Below are positions 45,179 to 54,720 of a stretch of DNA of 64,000 nucleotides, in pieces. Every line of letters begins with the position of its first letter. Position 1 is the first letter of the stretch. The DNA comes from Bog-752 sp963799395. GTDB lineage: Bacteria; Actinomycetota; Thermoleophilia; UBA2241. Both the position numbers and the translations under genes were made by a program. Under the pieces are notes generated by a model. That model was not told the DNA's origin. It ran no database searches and saw only the letters and a program-made list of their open reading frames with translations. The stretch is from contig CAWCWZ010000063.1 of NCBI GenBank assembly GCA_963799395.1, positions 66,191 through 130,190 on the forward strand. The letters are read 5' to 3'.

Positions 45179-46792
45179 ATGGAAGCCGAAGACCGTCCGT
45201 TCCCGCTCGATATCTTGAACGCCCAGTACACGCGTCGCGACGTTCTCAAGGGCGCGCTGGTGGCGGGCGCCGGCGTGAGCCTCGCCTCTTTGCTCGCCGC
45301 CTGCGGCAGCAGCTCGAGCTCGAGCTCGAGCTCTTCCGCCAGCGCGTCGAGCGCTCCAAAGCAGGGCGGCAGCCTGCGCGTCGGCATCGTCGGCGGCTCC
45401 GCCGCCGAGACCCTCGACGGCCAGCTCGCAACGACCGAGCCCGAGATCGCGATCACGTTCCAGCTCTACGACGCCCTGCTCGGCTGGGACCAGAACTACA
45501 AGCTGGTCAACCTCCTGGCCGAAGAGGTCTCTCCCAACGCCGACGCCACCGTGTGGACCGTCAAACTGCGCCAGGGCGTGGTGTTCCACGACGGTACGCC
45601 GATGTCCGCCGACGACGTCGTCTACAGCTACAAACGCATCATCGACCCGAAGAACCCGAAGATGGGCGCCACACAGCTCTCGGCGCTCAAGGCCAGCGGC
45701 ATCCAGAAGATCGACGCGAACACGGTGCAGTTCAATCTCGACTCGCCGAACTCGGTCTTCGACGAGGCCTTGGCCGTCTATGGGAACACCATCGTGCCCA
45801 TCGGCTTCAACCCAAAGGCGCCGATCGGCACCGGTCCGTTCAAGTTGACGAGCTTCTCGCCAGGGCAGCAGATCGTTTTTGCGCCCAACACCGCCTACTG
45901 GGGCGAGAAGCCGCACGTCGACAAGCTCACCATCATCGAGTTCGCCGATCCGACGGCGCGGGTCAACGCGCTTCTGGGCGGGAGCGTCGACGCTATCTCC
46001 GACCTGCCGAGCTCGCAGGTCAAGATCGTGCAGAGCCAGGGCTTGAAGGTGCTGGACGCTCACACCGGCGCCTGGCAGCCGTTCACCATGCGCATCGACG
46101 TGAAGCCCTTCAACGACGTGCGCGTGCGGCAGGCCTTCCGGCTCATGGTCGACCGCCAGGCGATGATCAACCAGGCCTACGGCGGCTACGGCTGGGTCGG
46201 CAACGACATGTACGCGCCGTTCGATGCGGGCACGCCGACCAACCTCCCGCAACATGAGCAGGATCTCGCTCAGGCCAAGTCGCTGCTCAAGGCGGCCGGC
46301 TACGACAACAACCTGGCGGTCACCCTGACGACCTCCGATGCGGTGGGCGGTTCCGCCGTGGCCGCCGCCCAGGTCTTCGCCCAGCAGGCCAAGGGCGCTG
46401 GCGTCACGGTCAAGGTCAACAAGGTCGACCCGAGCATCTTCTACGGCAACCAGTACCTGACCTGGGCGTTCGCGCAGGACTTCTGGTACACGCGCAACTA
46501 CCTGGCGCAGACGGCGCAGGGCACGCTGCCGACGGCGCCGTTCAACGAGACGCACTGGAAGAACGCCGCCTGGCTCAAGATCGTGCAGGAGGCGTTCAAG
46601 ACGACCGACAAGACCAAGCGCGACCAGCTCATCGGAGAGGCACAGACAATCGAGTACAACCAGGGCGGGCTCATCATCTGGGCCTTCAACGACCAGACCG
46701 ACGCCTACAGCGCCAAGCTCGGCGGGGTCGTGCCCGACAAGGGTGGCGAACCGATCTCGAGCTTCCATTTCAACAAGTTCTACTTCATCTGA
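45179..46792 (+). CDS. ABC transporter substrate-binding lipoprotein (family 5, oligopeptide/dipeptide type)
   Basis: 537 residues. A twin-arginine signal (TRRDVLKGALVAGAG) is followed by the lipobox LLAAC, so the folded protein is exported by Tat and lipid-anchored. Then a Ser-rich linker encoded by a (GAGCTC)n stretch (45311-45335). SBP_bac_5 fold: GGSLRVGIVGGSAAETLDG, LAEEVSPNADATVWTVKLRQ, VVFHDGTPMSADDVVYSY. This family binds peptides, but also nickel, glycosides and opines, so the ligand here is open; context suggests a methylated-amine compound. ATG 45179 follows GGGGGAG. Confidence 0.88.
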   Translation: MEAEDRPFPLDILNAQYTRRDVLKGALVAGAGVSLASLLAACGSSSSSSSSSSASASSAPKQGGSLRVGIVGGSAAETLDGQLATTEPEIAITFQLYDALLGWDQNYKLVNLLAEEVSPNADATVWTVKLRQGVVFHDGTPMSADDVVYSYKRIIDPKNPKMGATQLSALKASGIQKIDANTVQFNLDSPNSVFDEALAVYGNTIVPIGFNPKAPIGTGPFKLTSFSPGQQIVFAPNTAYWGEKPHVDKLTIIEFADPTARVNALLGGSVDAISDLPSSQVKIVQSQGLKVLDAHTGAWQPFTMRIDVKPFNDVRVRQAFRLMVDRQAMINQAYGGYGWVGNDMYAPFDAGTPTNLPQHEQDLAQAKSLLKAAGYDNNLAVTLTTSDAVGGSAVAAAQVFAQQAKGAGVTVKVNKVDPSIFYGNQYLTWAFAQDFWYTRNYLAQTAQGTLPTAPFNETHWKNAAWLKIVQEAFKTTDKTKRDQLIGEAQTIEYNQGGLIIWAFNDQTDAYSAKLGGVVPDKGGEPISSFHFNKFYFI

Positions 46793-46815
46793 TCGAACCC
46801 ACGCGAGAGGCTCGG

Positions 46816-46853
46816 GCGCAGGTGTCCCGGCCGCGAGGCCGGGACACCTGCGC
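46816..46853 (+). terminator. Intercistronic hairpin (attenuator)
   Basis: A perfect 17-base-pair stem (46816-46832 with 46837-46853) with a GCGA loop lies between the binding-protein and first permease genes. Such hairpins commonly stabilise the binding-protein message or partly terminate, so that it is made in excess. Confidence 0.75.
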
Positions 46854-46876
46854 GGTCCGTGAGAGAAGGGAGTGGC

Positions 46877-47842
46877 GTGCCACCGCTGTTGAAACTCATC
46901 CTTCGCCGGCTGGGCTTGGGCATCCTGACCCTGTTCCTTGTGTCGGTCGTTGTGTTCGGCGCCACCCAGGCCCTGCCCGGCGACCCCGCCAGGGCGATCC
47001 TCGGCAAGCAGGCGGCCGACAAAGCCATGTACGAAGCGCTGCGTCTGCAGCTTCACTTGAACAGACCGCGCTACGAGCAATACGGGATCTGGCTGAAAGG
47101 GATCGTGACCGGTCACCTTGGGACCTCGACCGCCTCTGGGGAGCCCGTGACTACGCTGATCAGGGCGCGTGTCGCGAACTCCGCGCTGCTCGTCTTGCTC
47201 GCGGCTCTCATCAGCATCCCCGTCTCGCTGCTTATCGGTGCGCTCGCCGCCCTATGGCGGGACTCTGTGTTCGATATCACGACCTCGGTAGGCTCCCTCG
47301 CCCTTGCGGCCCTGCCCGAGTTCGTCATCGCGATGCTGCTCATCTTCGTCTTCGCGACCACGATCATGCACTTCATGCCGGCGGTCTCGAGGATCGACCC
47401 GAGCGTCTCGGTCTGGAGCCAGCTGAACCTGCTCATCCTGCCCGTCCTCACCCTGGTCCTGGCGGTCGCCCCCTACATCAGCCGCATCCTGCGCGCCTCG
47501 ATGATCGAGGTGCTTGAGAGCGACTACGTGCAGATGGCGCGCCTGAAGGGCATGCCGGAGCACACCGTCATGTCGCGTCACGCCCTGCCCAACGCGGTGA
47601 TCCCGGCGATCCAGGTGTCGGCTCTGCAGCTCGCCTGGCTGGCGGGCGGCGTCGTGGTCGTCGAGTACGTGTTCAACTACCCGGGCATCGGCTCGGCCTT
47701 CATCGATGCCGTGAAGAACCGCGACCTGCCGGTCGTGCAGGCGATCGCGCTGCTGATCGCCGGCATCTACGTCCTGGCCAACCTGACCGCCGACATCCTC
47801 ACCATCCTCGTGAGCCCCCGACTGAGGACGGGCCTGCGATGA
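46877..47842 (+). CDS. ABC transporter permease (DppB/OppB type)
   Basis: 321 residues. About six membrane helices (LGLGILTLFLVSVVVFGATQ; LLVLLAALISIPVSLLIGALA; FVIAMLLIFVFATTIMHF; LLILPVLTLVLAVAPYISRI; AGGVVVVEYVFNY; ALLIAGIYVLANLTADIL) and the EAA loop near DYVQMARLKGMPEHTVMSRH. GTG 46877 has GAAGGGAG six bases upstream. Its stop overlaps the next permease gene (ATGA). Confidence 0.88.
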   Translation: MPPLLKLILRRLGLGILTLFLVSVVVFGATQALPGDPARAILGKQAADKAMYEALRLQLHLNRPRYEQYGIWLKGIVTGHLGTSTASGEPVTTLIRARVANSALLVLLAALISIPVSLLIGALAALWRDSVFDITTSVGSLALAALPEFVIAMLLIFVFATTIMHFMPAVSRIDPSVSVWSQLNLLILPVLTLVLAVAPYISRILRASMIEVLESDYVQMARLKGMPEHTVMSRHALPNAVIPAIQVSALQLAWLAGGVVVVEYVFNYPGIGSAFIDAVKNRDLPVVQAIALLIAGIYVLANLTADILTILVSPRLRTGLR

Positions 47843-48777
47843 GCGTCATCCCCCAGGACGCCCAGGAGATCATCCCGGGCGCGGACGAGCTTCTGCCCGA
47901 GCCGCGGCCCGGCGGTGTCCACCGGCGCCGCGAGTGGCTCGACATCATCGTCGGTTCGCTCAGGTTCGGGCGCACCAAGGTGGGTCTCGCGATTGTTCTG
48001 GCCATCGTCGCTCTGGCGTTCATCGGGCCGTACGTCTCGCCGCACTCGCCCTTTGCTACCGGCATCGCCGCCGACTATTCGGGGCCCTCGGCCAAGGCTT
48101 GGCTCGGGACCGACTACATCGGCCACGACGTCTTCAGCAGGGTGCTCTGCGGCGGTCGCACCGTGATCGGTCTGTCAGTCGCGGCGACGGTGCTCGCGAT
48201 GATCGTAGGGACCGCCCTGGGGCTGCTGGCGGGCTACTCGCGACCGGCCGTCGACGACGTCATCATGCGCCTGCTCGACGTGCTCCTCGCCTTTCCATCG
48301 ATCGTCTTCGTCCTGCTGCTGGTCGCGCTGCTGGGGAACGCCCTGTGGCTCATCGTGCTGGCGGTGGCCGTGACCCACGCGCCCCGCATCGCACGCGTGG
48401 CTCGCGGCGCCACGCTCGAGATCGTCGGACGCGACTTCGTGCGCGCTTCGGAGGCCCTCGGCGTGCCGCGCCGCAAGATTCTCGTCGGCGAGATCCTGCC
48501 GAACATCACGAGCCCGCTGCTCGTCGAGTTCGGCCTGCGTCTCACCTACTCAATCGGCCTCATTGCCGCCCTGAGCTTCCTCGGTTTCGGAATTCAGCCG
48601 CCCGCTGCGGACTGGGGCCTCATGATCAATGAGAACCAGATGGCGATGGTGGTGCAGCCGTATGCAGTGTTTGTGCCGGTCTTCCTGATCGCCTTGCTGA
48701 CGATCGGCACCAACCTCATGACCGACGGGGTCTCGCGCGCGCTGATCGGCATCGATCGGGACACGGGGGCGAAATGA
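47839..48777 (+). CDS. ABC transporter permease (DppC/OppC type)
   Basis: 312 residues. A cytoplasmic N-terminal stretch precedes VGLAIVLAIVALAFIGPYVS; typical DppC motif GTDYIGHDVFSRVLCGGRT; the EAA loop RDFVRASEALGVPRRKI; ending PPAADWGLMINENQ. Starts in the ATGA overlap with the first permease; its stop overlaps the ATPase gene in the same way. It completes the membrane channel of the peptide-type importer. Confidence 0.88.
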   Translation: MSVIPQDAQEIIPGADELLPEPRPGGVHRRREWLDIIVGSLRFGRTKVGLAIVLAIVALAFIGPYVSPHSPFATGIAADYSGPSAKAWLGTDYIGHDVFSRVLCGGRTVIGLSVAATVLAMIVGTALGLLAGYSRPAVDDVIMRLLDVLLAFPSIVFVLLLVALLGNALWLIVLAVAVTHAPRIARVARGATLEIVGRDFVRASEALGVPRRKILVGEILPNITSPLLVEFGLRLTYSIGLIAALSFLGFGIQPPAADWGLMINENQMAMVVQPYAVFVPVFLIALLTIGTNLMTDGVSRALIGIDRDTGAK

Positions 48778-50582
48778 GCGACACTATGCTGACAGCCGAA
48801 AACGACATCGTGTTGACGGTCGAAGGACTGCGCGTCGAGCTCGACCCGTCAGGAGCCGACATCGACGATGAGGTCACGCTCTGGATCCGCAAGGGTGAAG
48901 TCCTCGGCCTCGTCGGCGAGTCGGCGTCGGGCAAGACGACCGCGGCCACGGCGCTGCTCGATCACGAACGCCACGGCGCGCGCATCGGCGGCGGCAAGAT
49001 CATGGTCGACGGGCGCGACATCCTGTCCCTCAAACCGGCCGAGCTGCGCCGCGTACGCGGCGGGCTCATCTCGTACGTGCCCCAGGACCCGTCGATGTCG
49101 CTCAACCCGGCCCTGCGCATTCAGACACAGCTCATCGAGATCCTCGAGGCTCACGATTTCGGCGCCTCATCGGCCGATCGCGAGCAACGCCTCCAGGAGA
49201 TGATGGCCGAGGTGCTGCTGCCTTCCGACCGGGCCTTCCGGCGCCGCTACCCGCATCAGCTCTCCGGCGGGCAGCAGCAGCGGGTGGCGCTGGCCATGGC
49301 CTTCGCCTGTCGCCCCGCCCTCATCGTGCTCGACGAGCCGACGACCGGTCTCGACGTGACGACCCAGGCGCACGTGCTGCGCACGGTCAGAGACCTGACC
49401 AAGACCTACAAGGTCGCAGCCCTGTACGTCACCCACGACCTCGCCGTCGTGGCCAACCTCGCCGACCGCATCGCCGTGATGTACGCGGGCCGTCTGGTCG
49501 AGGTCGGTCCCAAGGAGGCGCTGTTTGGGGCGGCCTGTCACCCCTACACTCGCAAGCTCCTCGAAGCGATCCCGGATCTCATGGGGGAGCATGCGTTGCG
49601 CGGCATCCCCGGGCGGGCGCCTGTCCCTGGACATCGCCCGCAAGGGTGCTTCTTCGCGGCCCGTTGCGACGATGTCATCGACAAGTGCCGACAGGAGTTC
49701 CCTGCCTACGACGGACCTGCGGAGGATCACCGCGTGCGTTGCTGGCGATGGCAAGAGGTGGGCTCGCGCCCAATGTTCGGCGATCGGGCGCTACGCATCG
49801 CCGCTGGGCCGACTTGCGCCACCGACGAGGATGCGCTCATCACCGTGCGCGGCGTCAAGGTGTTCTACGGGACCCATGAGATCCTGCACGGCATCGATGC
49901 CACGGTTAGCGCCGGGCGCTGCATCGCCCTGGTGGGCGAATCGGGCAGTGGCAAGACCACATTGGCACGCGCTATCGCAGGGATCCATCCCGGCAAGATC
50001 GAGGGTGAGATCCTCTTTCACGGCCGCCGGCTCGAACGCGACTCGCGGGCCCGGCCCAAGGAGTCGCGCCAGCACCTGCAGTACATCTTCCAGAGCCCCT
50101 ATGGGTCGCTCAACCCGCGCAAGACCATCGGCCAGATCCTGGGCCAGCCTCTGAAGCAGTTCTTCAAGCTCTCGCGCGACGAGATGGAACAGCGCATGGC
50201 TGAGGCGCTCGAGCTGGTTGCGCTCGACGGCTCGTTGCTTGTCAAGTACCCCGACCAGTTGAGCGGCGGCGAGCGCCAGCGGGTGGCGATCGCCCGGGCG
50301 CTGGCCGCGGAGCCGTCGGTGCTGATCTGCGACGAAGTGACCTCATCGCTCGACGTCTCAGTGCAGGCCACCATCATCGAGCTTCTGGCGAAGCTGATCG
50401 AAGAGACGGGCGTCGGCATGATCTTCGTTACCCACCACCTGCCGCTGGTGCGCAACGTCGCCCAGGAGGTCGCCGTGATGAGCGAGGGGAACATCGTCGA
50501 GTTCGGGCTGGTGGGCGAGGTACTCAGGAACCCGCAGGCTGACTACACCAAGAGGCTGCTGGCCGACACGCCGACGATTTGA
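48774..50582 (+). CDS. Fused tandem ABC ATPase (DppD-DppF type)
   Basis: 602 residues with two complete ATPase domains in one chain. First: Walker A GESASGKTTAA, signature LSGGQQQRVALAMA, Walker B LIVLDEPT. Second: GESGSGKTTLARAI, LSGGERQRVAIARAL, LICDEVTSSLDV. The first half ends with the DppD-type C-terminal Cys motif (GCFFAARCDDVIDKC). Usually encoded by two genes; here fused. It powers the import of the ligand bound by the protein at 45179. Confidence 0.9.
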   Translation: MSDTMLTAENDIVLTVEGLRVELDPSGADIDDEVTLWIRKGEVLGLVGESASGKTTAATALLDHERHGARIGGGKIMVDGRDILSLKPAELRRVRGGLISYVPQDPSMSLNPALRIQTQLIEILEAHDFGASSADREQRLQEMMAEVLLPSDRAFRRRYPHQLSGGQQQRVALAMAFACRPALIVLDEPTTGLDVTTQAHVLRTVRDLTKTYKVAALYVTHDLAVVANLADRIAVMYAGRLVEVGPKEALFGAACHPYTRKLLEAIPDLMGEHALRGIPGRAPVPGHRPQGCFFAARCDDVIDKCRQEFPAYDGPAEDHRVRCWRWQEVGSRPMFGDRALRIAAGPTCATDEDALITVRGVKVFYGTHEILHGIDATVSAGRCIALVGESGSGKTTLARAIAGIHPGKIEGEILFHGRRLERDSRARPKESRQHLQYIFQSPYGSLNPRKTIGQILGQPLKQFFKLSRDEMEQRMAEALELVALDGSLLVKYPDQLSGGERQRVAIARALAAEPSVLICDEVTSSLDVSVQATIIELLAKLIEETGVGMIFVTHHLPLVRNVAQEVAVMSEGNIVEFGLVGEVLRNPQADYTKRLLADTPTI

Positions 50583-50771
50583 CGGGCACGACGGTGTCGA
50601 CTGCCCCGAAGAGCGCGGCCGTGGTCTCGAGCCCGCCGTCTGGGCGGACGGCGAGTCGCGTGGCGGCCGAGACCGAGATGGCTGGGCCGGCGGGCGAGCC
50701 AGGCGTTTCGGCGCCGCTTCGTCATTCCGCGCGCCGTCACGCCGACGCGCACTCCCGATCGCTTCTCGGGC

Positions 50772-52407
50772 GTGCGGCTCGAGCGCGATGTGCGCGTACC
50801 GATGCGCGACGGTGTCTTGCTTTCCGCACACGTGTTCCATCCGGCGAGCGCGGCGCAGCCCCTGCCCACCGTCCTCATCCGACAGCCCTACGGCAAGGAC
50901 GACCACCCCTTCATGCACGCGCGTGGGACCTACTGGGCACGCAAGGGCTACGTCTGCGTGGTCCAGGACGTGCGCGGCAAGTACGGGTCGGGAGGGCTAT
51001 GGGAGCCCCTCGTCAACGAGGCCGCTGACGGCTGGGACACGCTGGACTGGATCGCTGCCCGGCCGTGGTGCGACGGCCACATCGGCATGGTCGGCGAGTC
51101 CTACTACGGCTTGACGCAGTGGGCGGTGGCCGCTTCAGGACATCCCAACTTGCGTTGCGTGGCACCGGGCGACACCGCTCCCGACTTCTATCGGGCGGCC
51201 TACCCCGGCGGCGCCTTTGCGCTCATGACCGTGGGCGAGTGGGCCTATGAGATGGACACCCAGAGGCTGCGCAACCCGTTCCGCTTCGACCCGTGGCATT
51301 TGCCACTCGCCAGCGCCGACGAGGCCGCCGGCGCCCCCAGCCCAACCTTCAAGGAGTTCGTCGGCCATCCTCGCAGGGACGCCTTCTGGGAGCGGCGCGA
51401 CCTCTCACGGGCGGATGTCGCCGTTCCGGGCCTCCACTGGAGCGGCTGGTACGACGTTCTGCTCGACGGCTCGCTTTGCGGCTGGCGGGCCGCCGCGGCG
51501 CGTCACGGCGACGGCGCTCAAGTGCAGCAGCTCGTGATCGGACCGACCGACCACGCACTCACTCCCATGAGCAGCGGTCGCGTGGGGCGCATCGAGGTGG
51601 GGCGCGACCACTGGTCGTTCGACCGGGTGGAACGGTTCTTCGAGCGCTGGCTGCGCGGCACGCAGCAACGGCGTGGATCACGACCCCGCGGTGCGCGTGT
51701 ACGTCGTTGGCGGCGACCGTTGGCGTAACGCCGCTTCATGGCCGCTGCCCGGCACCGAGTTCACGAGTTTCTACCTGCACAGCCGGGGACGCGCCATGAC
51801 CACGGAGGGCGGCGAACTGAGCCGCGAGGCTCCCGCCGACGAGGCCCCCGATCGGTTCCTCTACGACCCGGACGCTCCCGTCGCCTACTGGCTTGATCGC
51901 AGTCTCTGGGATCTGGCGAGCCAGCTCGACGACCGCCGGCCGGTCGAGGTTCGCCCCGACGTGCTCGTGTACTCCACGCCGCCTCTCACTGCCGAGCTCG
52001 AGGTGGTCGGCCCCCTGTCGGTGACGCTCTACGTCTCGTCGTCTGCGCCCGACACCGACTTCACCGCGACGCTGGTCGACGTGTTTCCCGACGGTTGGGC
52101 ACAGCTTGTACAGGAGGGTGTCCGGCGGGTCGCCAGTCTGAATGGTAGCGATGGCACTCCAGCGAGCGATGGGGACCGGGTCCGCGAGCTCGTCATCGAC
52201 ATGTGCGCCACCGGCCATCTGTTCGTTGCCGGGCACCGCGTGCGGCTCGAGGTGTCGAGCAGCAACTTCGGTCGCTACGACCGCAACCTCAACACGGGAC
52301 ATCCGCCAGGTACCGACGCGCAGCGCGCCGTGGCCGCCCAGACCATCTATCACGATCGTGGGCGAGCCTCGCATCTGCGGTTGCCGGTCATCCCGGCCGA
52401 GCGTTGA
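50772..52407 (+). pseudogene. CocE/NonD-family hydrolase (X-Pro dipeptidyl-peptidase S15 type), one frameshift
   Basis: The alpha/beta-hydrolase part (GTG 50772 on) has the S15/CocE pattern: RVPMRDGVLLSAHVF, VLIRQPYGK, GYVCVVQDVRGKYGS and nucleophile elbow GMVGESYYGLTQW (Ser), with a catalytic Asp/His likely in HWSGWYDVLLDG and IGPTDHALTP. Near 51665 the frame shifts; the next frame resumes with NGVDHDPAVRVYVVGG and continues through the jelly-roll C-terminal domain to 52407. One indel restores about 545 residues. This family cleaves esters and amides such as cocaine, acyl-glutarate and X-Pro peptides. In this operon it may release a methylated amine from a conjugate (inference). A start upstream of 50772 is possible. 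Confidence 0.8.
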
Positions 52408-52453
52408 AGACGACATGCGACGCCATCTGAACTGGTACTGACGGAGGGAGCCG

Positions 52454-53902
52454 ATGCAAGCCCAAGCTACATGGCTGAGCGATGCCGAGAAGCACCTCGT
52501 CTACGACGAGGCACTGCTCCTGCTCGAGCGCGTTGGGCTGAGGATGGCCGGATCGCAGCGTCTGGCGGAGCTGCGTGAGGCGGGAGTCTCGGTCGACGAG
52601 GAGTCGGGGGTAGTCCGCTTTCCGGCGGATCTCGTCGACCGGCTGCGGCGCCAGTGTCCGCGGGAAATCGTCATGGCCGGGGCAGGGCCCGAAGACGACG
52701 TGGTCCTGCACGAGGGTGGGATGCCCCGCTTCGCCCCCTCCGGCTGCGCCGCGCTGACGCTCGACCACCGCACCGGTGAGCGCCGCCCCTCGACCCTCGA
52801 GGATCTGAGGAACGCCACTATCCTCCTCGACGAGACGCCCGAGCTCGACGTCCAGTGGACGACCGTGACGGCCAACGACGTTCCCCTCGAGCGGCGTGAG
52901 AAGCTCGAGTACTACACGGTCCTCACCGAGACCGACAAGCACGTGACCTTCGTCGACTGTCCCAGCGCGATCGAGCCCGTCCTTCAGATCGTCGAGGTGC
53001 TTTGCGGCAGCCTCGACGAGTTCCGGCGCCGGCCGCGGATCAGCACGCTCTTCACCGTGGCTTCGCCGTTGTCCCTCGATGGGCGCCTGCTCGACTTTCA
53101 CGCGCGCCTCGCCGACTACGGCACGCCGATCGAGATCTACACCGTGCCCATCTCCGGAGCCACCGCCCCGGTCACGCTGGCCGGCGTGGTCGTCCAGGGC
53201 GTGGCCGAGCTTCTCGGCGCGGTGGCGGCGATGCAGATCCTCAGTCCGGGAGCGCGCCTCATCTGCGGTCCCTCGGGCACCGTCCTGGACATGCGCTCGA
53301 CGAGCATCTGCTACGGGGCCGTCGAGGGGGGGCTGCTCAACGCGGCCTTCACCGAGGTGCTGCATGGTCTCGATCTGCCCGTGATCACCCCGGGCCTGGG
53401 CACCGACGCCAAGCACCTGGGTGTGCAGGACGGTTTCGAGAAGGCGCTGAAGGCGATCGTGACCGTGGCCGCGGGGTCGGACCTGCTCAGCGGGGGGATG
53501 GGTCTCATCGATTCCGTCAACACGCTCTACCTGCCCCAGATCGTGGTCGACGCCGAGATCGTCGCCATGATCCGCCGGCTCCTCGGGGAGGTCGAGTTCA
53601 CGCAGCAGACGATCGCCCGCGAGACGATCGAACGCGTCGGGATCGGGGGCAACTTCCTCAGAGAGAAGGAGACCAGGCAGCGCATCCGGGCCGGCGAACA
53701 CTTCGTTCCCCGGGTCGCGTCGCGTCTGCCCTACGACGCCTGGCGGGCCCAGGGCACGACCGAGATCGATGTGGCCGTCGCGCGCGTCGAAGAGATCCTC
53801 GTCGCCCGAGCCGAACGCGGCCCTCACCTCAGCGCCGACCAGCTTGCCGCGCTGCAAAGGATCTGCGACGTGGAGAGGACCAGTGTCGATGTGGGATACT
53901 GA
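52454..53902 (+). CDS. MttB-superfamily methyltransferase without pyrrolysine
   Basis: 482 residues, the size of MttB. Features: EALLLLERVGLRMAGS; barrel strands CAALTLDHRTGERRPST and TTVTANDVPLERR; KLEYYTVLTETDKHVTFV; IYTVPISGATAPVTLAGV; and VITPGLGTDAKHLGVQDGFE, where the residue aligned with pyrrolysine is Gly316. No TAG within the frame. By precedent with MtgB and the MtpB, MtcB and MtyB relatives, it is expected to demethylate a quaternary amine. ATG 52454 has GGAGGG upstream. Its position between hydrolase and regulator ties its substrate to the transporter. Confidence 0.85.
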   Translation: MQAQATWLSDAEKHLVYDEALLLLERVGLRMAGSQRLAELREAGVSVDEESGVVRFPADLVDRLRRQCPREIVMAGAGPEDDVVLHEGGMPRFAPSGCAALTLDHRTGERRPSTLEDLRNATILLDETPELDVQWTTVTANDVPLERREKLEYYTVLTETDKHVTFVDCPSAIEPVLQIVEVLCGSLDEFRRRPRISTLFTVASPLSLDGRLLDFHARLADYGTPIEIYTVPISGATAPVTLAGVVVQGVAELLGAVAAMQILSPGARLICGPSGTVLDMRSTSICYGAVEGGLLNAAFTEVLHGLDLPVITPGLGTDAKHLGVQDGFEKALKAIVTVAAGSDLLSGGMGLIDSVNTLYLPQIVVDAEIVAMIRRLLGEVEFTQQTIARETIERVGIGGNFLREKETRQRIRAGEHFVPRVASRLPYDAWRAQGTTEIDVAVARVEEILVARAERGPHLSADQLAALQRICDVERTSVDVGY

Positions 53903-53926
53903 TATGGCTGTACTGATTGGAGCAGA

Positions 53927-54616
53927 GTGACCGAGATCGTACACAGTGGCCGGGCAGGGCAGAAGCCCAGCAAATGGGTTCCTTTCGAGAACCCTCTGTC
54001 GGCCCTTCCGGAGACGGCCCAGAAGATCCTGGCGGCGGCCTCGCGGCTGCTGGCAGAACGCGGCTATGCGGCCGTGACACTCGAGAACGTCGCCGCCGAG
54101 GCCGGCGTCAACAAGGCCTCGATTCGCTACAACTTCGGCAACAAGGCCGGTTTGGTGGCTGCCGTGGTCGACGGTTTGATCCACGACGAATGCCTGCGCC
54201 TTGCAGCAGATGCGCGGACCGTTGGCGAGCAGGACCGCCTGCATGCCGCCATGGTGGGTATCGCGGGCATGATCGTGAGTGCCGACTCGTTTCGGGGATT
54301 CTTCGACATCCTGCCCCATGCATTTCGCGACGACGACCTGCGCGATCGGATCTTCGAGCTCTACAGGTGGTGGTATCGACAGAACCTCGAATGGCTCGGT
54401 CTGGCGGCCGATACCACCGACGGGGAGCAGCACGAGCTGCTCACCGGGCTGGCCGAGCTCATCGCCGCGATTCCGGACGGACTGTCCGTCCAGGCGGGTC
54501 TTGACCCTGAGCACTTCGACCTGCGGCGCCCGCTCGCCGCCCTCGAGCTGCTGTTGCGCAACTCGATGGACGAGTTGATGGCGCTAGCCAAGAAACCCTC
54601 CTCGCCTTCTCGCTGA
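53927..54616 (+). CDS. TetR-family transcriptional regulator
   Basis: 229 residues from GTG 53927 (GGAG upstream). The helix-turn-helix lies at about 33-77: KILAAASRLLAERGYAAVTL, ENVAAEAGVNKASIRYNFGN. The remaining part is the helical ligand-binding domain with a tryptophan-rich stretch (ELYRWWYRQNLEWLG). It is the last gene of the transporter operon and lies 46 bases before operator 2. It is the best candidate to bind the three shared palindromes and release them when an amine ligand appears (inference). Confidence 0.85.
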   Translation: MTEIVHSGRAGQKPSKWVPFENPLSALPETAQKILAAASRLLAERGYAAVTLENVAAEAGVNKASIRYNFGNKAGLVAAVVDGLIHDECLRLAADARTVGEQDRLHAAMVGIAGMIVSADSFRGFFDILPHAFRDDDLRDRIFELYRWWYRQNLEWLGLAADTTDGEQHELLTGLAELIAAIPDGLSVQAGLDPEHFDLRRPLAALELLLRNSMDELMALAKKPSSPSR

Positions 54617-54657
54617 ATGCCGCCCGCTCCGACAGGAGACAGCGGCCTTTGTGGCAG

Positions 54658-54686
54658 TTGTGTTATCCACCTGGGTGGGATAGCAT
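54658..54686 (+). promoter_or_regulatory. Promoter of mtbB-mttB-corrinoid operon
   Basis: TTGTGT (54658-54663), a 17-base spacer and TAGCAT (54681-54686). The entire spacer is filled by the palindrome TATCCACC-TG-GGTGG (operator 2), so a repressor there would exclude RNA polymerase. Confidence 0.6.
54664..54682. promoter_or_regulatory. Palindromic operator site 2
   Basis: TATCCACC (54664-54671), TG, GGTGG (54674-54678) and then GATA (54679-54682) with one extra G relative to the perfect site at 59230. It lies inside the promoter spacer. Confidence 0.75.
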
Positions 54687-54720
54687 CCGGGTGTCGTGAG
54701 CCGAAGGAGGTGGCGAAGTT

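Noticed and set aside
52388..54514. Long open frame on the minus strand (about 700 codons)
   Set aside because: It is the shadow of the MttB-like and TetR genes; composition is Arg/Asp/Gly-rich without any family features, a common artefact in high-GC DNA.
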